Of a stretch of DNA of 11,462 nt, positions 6,215 through 11,462 are shown piece after piece. Within the stretch, counting starts at the first letter, position 1; every line of letters starts with the position of its first letter. This stretch comes from JBDHZU01 sp039812085 (GTDB taxonomy: Bacteria; Actinomycetota; Actinomycetes; S36-B12; UBA10799), in contig JBDHZU010000056.1 of NCBI GenBank assembly GCA_039812085.1, positions 1 to 11,462 on the forward strand, written 5' to 3'. The notes under the pieces were generated by a model, which worked only from the letters and a program-made list of their open reading frames with translations, did no database searches and had not been told where the DNA came from. The position numbers were made by a program, and so were the translations under genes.

Positions 6215-6733
6215 ATGGTGGACGGACACATTCGGCTCGCGACTGTTGATGACGTGCCAGAACTGGTTGAACTGATCCAGGCATTGGCCGATCACATGGA
6301 ATCCGGTGATGAAGTCGACGTCACCGCCGACGACCTCACCACCATCATGTTCGGCAGTCCGAATACACCCACCGGTTCGCCAACGGTGTGGTGCACCGTG
6401 GTCGAACATGACGGTCCCGATGGGCAACGCCTGGGCGGAATGGCGCTTTGGTACCTGAACTTCTCCACCTGGCGAGGAACTCACGGAATCTTCCTGGAGG
6501 ACCTCTACGTCCGCGAACAAGTCCGTGGGCACCGCTACGGCGTTCGGTTGCTTGCCTCGTTGGCCGCAGAATGCGTTGAGCGCGGTTATGCCCGCCTGAT
6601 GTGGGAGGTGGACAACGCCAATACTGGCGCGGTGGCTTTCTACGACAGTCTCAATGCTCACCCCAAGTCGGAGTGGACCACCTATCTACTCAGTGGGGAT
6701 GAGCTGCGTGAGGTTGCCAAGCGCGCGGACTAG
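6215..6733 (+). CDS. GNAT-family N-acetyltransferase, SSAT/thialysine-acetyltransferase-like
   Basis: Transfers an acetyl group from acetyl-CoA to an amine; the substrate is probably a small polyamine-like or thialysine-like molecule. The 172 residues cover a single GNAT domain: N-terminal IRLATVDDVPELVELIQALA (6-25), then GMALWYLNFSTWRGTHGIFL (75-94) and EDLYVREQVRGHRYGVRLL (95-113). The pyrophosphate loop is RGHRYG (104-109), where the central glycine of the usual RGxGxG is arginine. The C-terminal motif WEVDNANTGAVAFYDSLNA (130-148) has Y143 as the likely general acid. The YLEDLYV-like strand with a final WTTYLLSGDELREVAK resembles spermidine/spermine acetyltransferase relatives rather than ribosomal RimI. 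The ATG at 6215 has AAGG at 6202-6205. It diverges from the anti-sigma gene and ends 4 bases before the convergent binding-protein gene. Confidence 0.88.
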   Translation: MVDGHIRLATVDDVPELVELIQALADHMESGDEVDVTADDLTTIMFGSPNTPTGSPTVWCTVVEHDGPDGQRLGGMALWYLNFSTWRGTHGIFLEDLYVREQVRGHRYGVRLLASLAAECVERGYARLMWEVDNANTGAVAFYDSLNAHPKSEWTTYLLSGDELREVAKRAD

Positions 6734-6737
6734 CTGG

Positions 6738-7679
6738 TTACTTACTAGCTGAAATGGGGCGGGCCGCTTGGACCTGCGCATGGTCAACCATTCCTTGTGG
6801 AATGTGCCAGCGCTGCATGATCGAGGCATAGGTGCCGTTGTCGATCAGGTGTTGCACCACCCGTTGAATCAACTCAGCCCATTGCGCGCCATAGTGCGGC
6901 CCCACCGCAATCCCGTAATTGCGTAACGGAGTTCCGCTGGGAATCGAAGAAATGAGTTCGGGATTCAGGGCCACTTGGAAGTTCGTCACCGTGGAGTCTG
7001 CCGCCATGACATCGACCCGACCCTTCAACACGTCATCTGTGGCCTGAGGCTGAACGTCAGTTGCCTTGATGGAGATGGGTTTCTTGCCATCGCGTTCACA
7101 CTGACTTGAGTAATCGACCATGAGATCGATGTAGTCGGTGCCTTCTTCCACTGCGATGGAGTGACCACACAAGGTTTCCAGACTGGTGGGTGCGTTCTTG
7201 ACAGCGCGATTGACCACCAACCCGAGATTCGCTTGGTAGTAGGACACCATGTTGGCCAATCGGGCCGTTGGCTCATCGGTCCAAATCGAGGAGATTCCCA
7301 AATGACTTTGGTCGGTGGCCACGTTGGCGGTGATCGAGGTGTAGTCGACTTGGCGGAAACTCGCGGCCATTCCCAGGGTTTGTGCGATTGCTGATCCGAG
7401 CTCGACATCGGCACCCTGCAGTCGGCCATCAGCAACGAACTCCATGGGCGCATACGGCTCGTCAGTAGCAATGGTGAGCATTCCCGCTGAACGAATAGGT
7501 AGGGGGACTTCGGCGCGTAACCCATCATCGACGGTCACACCGGAGAGCGGTTGCGTGAAGAAACTGGTTGATCGTGACTCCAGTTCGGTCGAGCATCCAG
7601 TAAGCGCGACGCAAGTAATGGCGGCAATAAGTGAGCAGAGCCGCACATGGGGTCGGATTCGGTGAAGCGTTGCCTGCAC
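6738..7679 (-). CDS. Amino-acid-type ABC transporter solute-binding lipoprotein (SBP family 3)
   Basis: A predicted lipoprotein that binds a small polar ligand, probably an amino acid, outside the membrane and would hand it to an ABC permease. In the numbering that begins at the GTG 7688, a basic stretch and a hydrophobic core lead to the lipobox LTGC, with acylated C32. The mature part shows the SBP_bac_3 pattern: LTIATDEPYAPMEF (71-84), GADVELGSAIAQTLG (92-106), SIWTDEPTARLANMVSYY (134-151) with R143 at the ligand carboxylate position, and GRVDVMAADSTVTNF (223-237) with D231 at the amine position. GGAGG overlaps the outermost GTG (7688), so I place the start at the GTG 7679, 8 bases beyond it (313 residues). 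The longer start adds only three residues. No permease or ATPase gene is adjacent. Streptomyces, as I recall, also has a binding protein next to malic enzyme. Confidence 0.86.
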   Translation of the reverse strand: MQATLHRIRPHVRLCSLIAAITCVALTGCSTELESRSTSFFTQPLSGVTVDDGLRAEVPLPIRSAGMLTIATDEPYAPMEFVADGRLQGADVELGSAIAQTLGMAASFRQVDYTSITANVATDQSHLGISSIWTDEPTARLANMVSYYQANLGLVVNRAVKNAPTSLETLCGHSIAVEEGTDYIDLMVDYSSQCERDGKKPISIKATDVQPQATDDVLKGRVDVMAADSTVTNFQVALNPELISSIPSGTPLRNYGIAVGPHYGAQWAELIQRVVQHLIDNGTYASIMQRWHIPQGMVDHAQVQAARPISASK

Positions 7680-7820
7680 CACACTCACCTCCCGCTGGGC
7701 TCAGGTCTGGATCAGACCGTATGGGAGAATCGAGCAAGTTGCTCGGGCACCGGTTTCTTCACCGATGGATTCCAGTAACTGAACGGCCAAGTCTCAGCTA
7801 GACATCAGGAAGGTGCCCCT
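7680..7820. promoter_or_regulatory. Divergent promoter region between binding protein and malic enzyme, with a dyad
   Basis: About 140 bases separate the two divergent starts. GGTCTG (7704-7709) and CAGACC (7713-7718) form a perfect 6-bp inverted repeat around GAT, 25 bases from the binding-protein start. It is the only clear symmetry here and could be an operator acting on either gene. The Shine-Dalgarno for malic enzyme is AGGAAGGTG at 7807-7815 and that for the binding protein is GGAGG at 7692..7688. I could not identify trustworthy -35/-10 hexamers. Confidence 0.45.
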
Positions 7821-9023
7821 GTGGCTCCGGATCGCCAGGAACAATTCGACCCATCGCTGGATCCTGCATTTCCGCTTCACCGAGGCGGCAAGATCGAGGT
7901 TCGTCCCGCGGTCCGTATCCGAGACGCAGAGGGACTTGCGCTGGCCTACACACCAGGCGTCGCACGGGTATCCCAAGCACTAGCCGAGGATGCGGATCTG
8001 GCCTACGAATACACCTGGAAAGCCAACACGGTGGCCGTGGTCACTGATGGAACCGCCGTGCTGGGGTTGGGCGACATTGGGCCGACCGCTGCGCTGCCGG
8101 TGATGGAAGGCAAGGCGCTGCTGTTCAAAGAGTTCGCTGGCGTGGATGCGGTGCCGATCTGTTTGGACTGTTCTGACTCCGACGACATCGTGGAGACCGT
8201 TGCCCGACTGGCACCGGCATTTGGAGGAATCAACCTCGAAGACATCTCTGCGCCGCGTTGCTTCGAGATCGAGAAGCGTCTGCAGGAGCGCCTCGACATT
8301 CCCGTCTTCCATGACGATCAGCACGGCACCGCCATCGTGGTGCTCGCTGCTTTGATCAATGCAGCCAAGGTCACTGGTCGAAAGTTGGCTGATCTGCGCG
8401 TTGTCGTCTCTGGTGCCGGAGCTGCCGGTATCGCGGTCTCACGCATGCTGGTTGAGGCCGGCGTGGGCGAACTGGGGGTAGCTGACTCCAAGGGAATGAT
8501 CCACACCAGCCGCGACGATCTGGTGGGAGAGAAGCGGGCTCTGGCAGAGATCACCAATGCTTCAGGGTTCACCGGACCGATCGAACGTGCATTGATTGAT
8601 GCCGATGTATTCATCGGAGTATCGGCCGGGCATGTGCCGGAAGCAGCAATCGCCTCAATGGCCCCTGGTTGCATCGTGTTTGCTCTGGCGAACCCCGATC
8701 CGGAAGTTGACCCCGAGGTCGCGAATCGTTACGCCGCTGTCATCGCGACTGGTCGCTCGGACTTCCCGAACCAGATCAACAACGTGTTGGCATTCCCTGG
8801 GATCTTCCGTGGTGCGCTCAACGTCCGGGCGTCACGTATCACCGACGGAATGAAGTTGGCAGCAGCTCATGCGCTGGCGGAGACGGTGACGGAAGACAAA
8901 CTGTCCCGCACTCACATCGTGCCCAGTGCGTTCAACGATCTCGTTGCAGCGAATGTTGCCAATGCGGTTGAGCAGGCCGCTCGTGCTGATGGAGTGGCCC
9001 GAGTCGCTCACTCGCGGCCCTAG
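7821..9023 (+). CDS. NAD(P)-dependent malic enzyme (malate to pyruvate + CO2)
   Basis: Oxidatively decarboxylates L-malate to pyruvate, linking the TCA cycle to gluconeogenesis or NADPH supply, in the cytosol. The 400-residue product is the short bacterial form without the C-terminal phosphotransacetylase domain of MaeB. Motifs are AYTPGV (42-47, catalytic Y43), VTDGTAVLGLGDIGP (74-88), PVMEGKALLFKEFAGVDAVP (93-112, catalytic K98), INLEDISAPRCFEIE (137-151, metal-binding E140 and D141), FHDDQHGTA (163-171) and the nucleotide fold VVVSGAGAAGIA (194-205). The following ADSKG gives no firm cofactor choice, so NAD versus NADP is left open. The GTG start at 7821 has AGGAAGGTG six to fourteen bases ahead. 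It ends 12 bases before the convergent GAP-family gene. Nearby kgd handles the next part of the TCA cycle. Confidence 0.95.
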   Translation: MAPDRQEQFDPSLDPAFPLHRGGKIEVRPAVRIRDAEGLALAYTPGVARVSQALAEDADLAYEYTWKANTVAVVTDGTAVLGLGDIGPTAALPVMEGKALLFKEFAGVDAVPICLDCSDSDDIVETVARLAPAFGGINLEDISAPRCFEIEKRLQERLDIPVFHDDQHGTAIVVLAALINAAKVTGRKLADLRVVVSGAGAAGIAVSRMLVEAGVGELGVADSKGMIHTSRDDLVGEKRALAEITNASGFTGPIERALIDADVFIGVSAGHVPEAAIASMAPGCIVFALANPDPEVDPEVANRYAAVIATGRSDFPNQINNVLAFPGIFRGALNVRASRITDGMKLAAAHALAETVTEDKLSRTHIVPSAFNDLVAANVANAVEQAARADGVARVAHSRP

Positions 9024-9035
9024 TTGGCGATCGCG

Positions 9036-9737
9036 TCACCACAGGCCAAGGTCTTTGGTTCCCACCAGAGCCAGCACGATTCCGGCAGTTAACAGGATTC
9101 CCGGAATCATCGAACCGCTGTGAGTCTCCACATAGTGACGACCCTTGGCCAACCACGGTTTGATCCGTTCAGGAAAAGCCAGCACCAATAACGTGACTGC
9201 AAGGAATGTGCTCGTTGCGACGGCTGCACTGATCAGTGCGATCTCGATGCGTTGATCGGTGGGAAGTCCCGAACGATGTAAGAACAGGCCGATTCCTGCC
9301 CAGTAGCCGTAGTTCGTGACATTGAGAATCGAGAAGATGAACGCCAGCCAGGCGGCAGATCGGACATCAGCGTTGGCTGCACGTTCGATCATGGCTTTGG
9401 TTTTGTTCGCATTATTGCTGTGATCGCTATGCCGGCTGCGCTGCCACGTCACGATGGCGGCCACGATCAGCACTGTTCCCAGCGCGCAGCCGATGATCCC
9501 GATCGTGTGTTTATGGGCGGCGGGATCAATTGCCGATATTGCGGAATCGATGATTGGGGCGATGATCGCCAGCGCCAGCAGGTTGAAGATGAACCACCCA
9601 GCGGTGAAGACAGCCGCTGCCCGGCCGGGCTTCTTGTTGAGCAGCATCGCTCCCAGAGCCACCACGGGTAGTGGGCTGGTTGCCAACCCCCATCCCAGGT
9701 AAGCGCAAAGCCCCAGTGTGGCGCCGAAGCTACTCAT
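9036..9737 (-). CDS. GAP-family (Sap-type) multi-pass membrane protein
   Basis: A six-helix membrane protein resembling the GAP/Sap family (mycobacterial Sap, a sulfolipid-1-addressing protein, with LysE-like relatives). Predicted helices in the 233 residues are about 7-31, 40-64, 77-98, 126-152, 167-188 and 209-227. The family-like features are GWGLATSPLPVVALGAMLLN (15-34) and the KKPGRAAAVFTAGWF stretch entering helix 2. A charged His/Asn/Lys-rich cytosolic loop (~100-122) joins helices 3 and 4. Transport of a lipid or small molecule is plausible but no substrate can be named. The ATG at 9737 lies 5 bases after the stop of the upstream oxidoreductase and lacks a visible Shine-Dalgarno sequence, which suggests translational coupling. 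A LysE-type exporter is an alternative label. Confidence 0.78.
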   Translation of the reverse strand: MSSFGATLGLCAYLGWGLATSPLPVVALGAMLLNKKPGRAAAVFTAGWFIFNLLALAIIAPIIDSAISAIDPAAHKHTIGIIGCALGTVLIVAAIVTWQRSRHSDHSNNANKTKAMIERAANADVRSAAWLAFIFSILNVTNYGYWAGIGLFLHRSGLPTDQRIEIALISAAVATSTFLAVTLLVLAFPERIKPWLAKGRHYVETHSGSMIPGILLTAGIVLALVGTKDLGLW

Positions 9738-9742
9738 CGATA

Positions 9743-10720
9743 TCAGTTATCGGTCGGGTTATTGGTGATAACGATCTTCCCGAAGACATCCCCGCTGGCG
9801 AGTTGAGCGAAAGCATCCCGGGCCTGTGCAAGTGGATATTCCGCTGCCACGACGGGTCGGATGCCAGCGATATCGCACAGATTGATCAGGTCAACCAGTT
9901 CCTCTTTTGTTCCCATCGTGGAACCCACCACGGAAAGTTGGGTGAAGAACACTCGGGCAAGGTCGGCAGGCGGATTAGGTCCGCTAGTTGCGCCGGAGAC
10001 GACGATGGTTCCGCCCGGTCGTAGGGACTTCACGCTATGACTCCAGGTGGCTTCGCCCACCGTTTCCATCACGGCATGCACACGTTGGGGCAGTCGAGCA
10101 CCTGGTTCGAAGACCGCGTGTGCTCCCAGGTCGAGGGCACGTTGCCGTTTCTCAGGATCGCGGCTAGTGGCCCATACCTGGAATCCCATTGCTCGACCCA
10201 ACTCGATGCAGGCTGTAGCGACACCTCCACCAGCCCCCTGCACAAGCACGGTCTGACCTGGACGAAGTCCTGAACGAACCGCCAGCATTCGGTACGCGGT
10301 GAGCCAGGCGGTGGGCAGACAGGCAATCTGTGCCCACGACCATCCGGCGGGCTTAGCAATCAGATTGCGGCGCGGAACAGCCACTTGTTCGGCAAAGGTG
10401 CCGGGGTACTTCTCGGACAAGATGCTGCGCGAGGTGGACATGGTCTCGTCACCAGAAGGGTCATCTCCCACGATGGGATAAATGATGACGTCGTTGCCGT
10501 CGCTATCCACGCCAGCGGCATCACAACCCAGAATCATCGGAAGTCGCTCGGCAGGCAGGCCCACGCCGCGCAGGCTCCATAGGTCGTGATGATTCAGGCT
10601 GGCTGCTCGCATGGAGATGATCGCCCAGTCATCGGGAACGTCGGGCGGGTCGATCTCGTCAACGACTAATCCGGAGAGTGGATCGGCAGGGTCTTGCGAA
10701 GCGCAGTAGGCGGCGAGCAT
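9743..10720 (-). CDS. MDR/zinc-type alcohol dehydrogenase-like oxidoreductase
   Basis: A medium-chain dehydrogenase/reductase, probably NADPH-dependent; the substrate is unknown. The 325 residues have the GroES-like domain (1-~140) with AASLNHHDLWSLRGVGLPAE (39-58) and MILGCDAAGV (62-71), followed by the Rossmann domain with PTAWLTAYRML (136-146), VLVQGAGGGVATACIELGRA (158-177), ATSRDPEKRQRALDLGA (184-200) and the C-terminal FGKIVI. The structural-zinc cysteine cluster of true alcohol dehydrogenases is absent. C66 and paired histidines around 44-45 are in positions where catalytic zinc ligands can occur, but zinc use is not certain, so a quinone-reductase-type enzyme is possible. The ATG at 10720 has no good ribosome-binding site. 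It lies 53 bases after the small DUF6104-like gene, and the GAP-family gene follows 5 bases later, so it seems to sit in the kgd operon. Confidence 0.85.
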   Translation of the reverse strand: MLAAYCASQDPADPLSGLVVDEIDPPDVPDDWAIISMRAASLNHHDLWSLRGVGLPAERLPMILGCDAAGVDSDGNDVIIYPIVGDDPSGDETMSTSRSILSEKYPGTFAEQVAVPRRNLIAKPAGWSWAQIACLPTAWLTAYRMLAVRSGLRPGQTVLVQGAGGGVATACIELGRAMGFQVWATSRDPEKRQRALDLGAHAVFEPGARLPQRVHAVMETVGEATWSHSVKSLRPGGTIVVSGATSGPNPPADLARVFFTQLSVVGSTMGTKEELVDLINLCDIAGIRPVVAAEYPLAQARDAFAQLASGDVFGKIVITNNPTDN

Positions 10721-10773
10721 GCAGTCGATGCTAGCGGCGTAGGAAGAATTGCCCGAGCAGCGTCGCCGGGTGG

Positions 10774-10953
10774 TTATTCGTCTTCATCGGAGTCGTCGCG
10801 GGCAAGCCAGGTGGCCATGCGCTCGACGGCATCTTCGAACTCGGGGTACAGATCGACGAACACCTGCAACCGATCTGCCAGGTAGGCAACCGACCATTCC
10901 TGATCGCCGCGCCGTGCGAGCAGTTCCTCAATCCCTCGATCAGTGGAATACAT
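10774..10953 (-). CDS. Small acidic protein, DUF6104-like, directly coupled to kgd
   Basis: A 59-residue open frame I read directly from the minus strand. It begins MYSTDRGIEELLARRGDQEW, continues SVAYLADRLQVFVDLYPEFE and ends in an acidic tail DDSDEDE. The N-terminal pattern (MYFTDRGIEELxxRRGxEE...) and the VDLxPxFExxVERxATWLARxDD stretch match what I recall of the DUF6104 family, found beside the 2-oxoglutarate dehydrogenase gene in Streptomyces. It looks helical and soluble, with no membrane segment. Its ATG follows the kgd TAG with no gap (TAGATG), which favours coupled translation; only a distant GAGG lies within the kgd end. Its function is unknown. The conserved link to kgd suggests a role with that enzyme, which is inference. 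Confidence 0.8.
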   Translation of the reverse strand: MYSTDRGIEELLARRGDQEWSVAYLADRLQVFVDLYPEFEDAVERMATWLARDDSDEDE

Positions 10954-11462
10954 CTAGTCGCGCAATGCCTCGTTGAGCAGTTCGGCTTGCTCGGCCTCGG
11001 AGTAGGAGTGGATGCCGGTAGCAGGTGAAGCGGATGCCGGGCGAGTGACGGCCTGCAAGGTGCGGTCGAGGTGCTTGACCAGATTGAGCAGCATGTACGG
11101 CCATGCACCTTGATTTTCCGGTTCCTCTTGTACCCACCTCAGATGAGCATCATCTGGGTAGAGGGCTAAGGCTTCCTTCAGCTCCTCAACTGGTAGTGGG
11201 AAGAGTCGCTCGACCCGCACGATGGCGACATCGTCGCGAGAAAGTTCTTCGCGCTTGGCAACCAAATCCCAGGTGACTTTGCCAGAACACAGGATGACGG
11301 TCTTGACCTTGGATGTGTCCACGCCCTTGTCCGCAATGACCGCATTGAACTGACCCGTGGTGAAGTCTTCTCGAGTGCTCGCGGCTGCCTTGTTACGCAG
11401 CATCGACTTGGGGGTGAACACGATGAGCGGCTTGTGATGACCGGCCAACGCTTGCCAACGCA
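10954..11462 (-). CDS. kgd: 2-oxoglutarate dehydrogenase E1 / Kgd, C-terminal end only
   Basis: Only the last ~168 residues are present; the rest lies beyond position 11462. E1 uses thiamine diphosphate to decarboxylate 2-oxoglutarate and feed the TCA cycle; in actinobacteria it is usually the large multifunctional Kgd/OdhA with a fused E2-like N-terminus. Diagnostic C-terminal-domain motifs are visible: KPLIVFTPKSMLRNKAAAS (E. coli SucA has a similar PKSLLRHP), VKTVILCSGKVTWDLVAKRE, VAIVRVERLFPLPVEEL and WVQEEPENQGAWPYMLLNL, the last matching EEPxNQGAW of all SucA proteins. The stop TAG is followed at once by the ATG of a small protein. Fusion to an E2 domain cannot be checked here, so sucA is an equally valid symbol. 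Confidence 0.93.
   Translation of the reverse strand, partial: RWQALAGHHKPLIVFTPKSMLRNKAAASTREDFTTGQFNAVIADKGVDTSKVKTVILCSGKVTWDLVAKREELSRDDVAIVRVERLFPLPVEELKEALALYPDDAHLRWVQEEPENQGAWPYMLLNLVKHLDRTLQAVTRPASASPATGIHSYSEAEQAELLNEALRD

Noticed and set aside
9027..9034. GCGATCGC octamer palindrome between malic enzyme and the GAP gene
   Set aside because: It resembles the cyanobacterial HIP1 repeat, but a single copy in a GC-rich genome is expected by chance and nothing else here is cyanobacterial.

Overview
The window looks like chromosomal DNA of a high-GC Gram-positive bacterium (Actinomycetota, Actinomycetes sense). The evidence is the gene set: a WhiB1-type iron-sulfur regulator, a PdtaS-type soluble histidine kinase, a SigF/SigB-class sigma factor with an RsbW/UsfX-like anti-sigma factor, a GAP (Sap-type) membrane protein, a Kgd/SucA-type 2-oxoglutarate dehydrogenase E1 and a DUF6104-like small protein. 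GTG starts are frequent, and base composition seems more moderate than in Streptomyces or mycobacteria. No rRNA, tRNA, insertion sequence, prophage or CRISPR was seen. Gene packing is tight.

Layout. (1) 1-1378, minus strand: biotin genes, bioA followed by the first codons of a probable bioF, joined by a TAATG overlap. (2) 1414-2862, plus strand: pdtaS, divergent from bioA. It converges on whiB1 (2922-3167, minus) across a perfect 13-bp inverted repeat. Upstream of whiB1 is a 327-base non-coding stretch rich in small dyads. Behind it lies a lipid/diacylglycerol kinase-family gene (minus), divergent from a four-helix membrane protein gene (plus). (3) 4932-6151, minus: the anti-sigma/sigma pair with a 4-base overlap, divergent from a GNAT acetyltransferase (6215-6733). 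(4) 6738-7679, minus: an amino-acid-type solute-binding lipoprotein, divergent from malic enzyme (7821-9023). (5) 9036-11462, minus: an apparent operon read as kgd 3' end > DUF6104-like 59-aa protein > MDR/zinc-type oxidoreductase > GAP-family membrane protein.

How it fits together. The middle third is a regulatory cluster: PdtaS (nucleic-acid-related signalling kinase), WhiB1 (NO-sensitive Fe-S regulator) and a stress-type sigma factor with its antagonist. The order pdtaS > < whiB1 < lipid kinase matches what I recall of Mycobacterium tuberculosis Rv3220c-Rv3219-Rv3218. The addition of a SigF/SigB-class sigma pair next door resembles what I recall of the Streptomyces sigH-wblE neighbourhood. 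The right third is central carbon metabolism: malic enzyme (malate to pyruvate) and 2-oxoglutarate dehydrogenase.

I found no clearly novel multi-gene system. The best leads are the small protein fused in translation to kgd, the degenerate ATP-binding motifs of the anti-sigma factor, the dyad-rich whiB1 leader, and the dyad in the solute-binding protein/malic enzyme divergent promoter.
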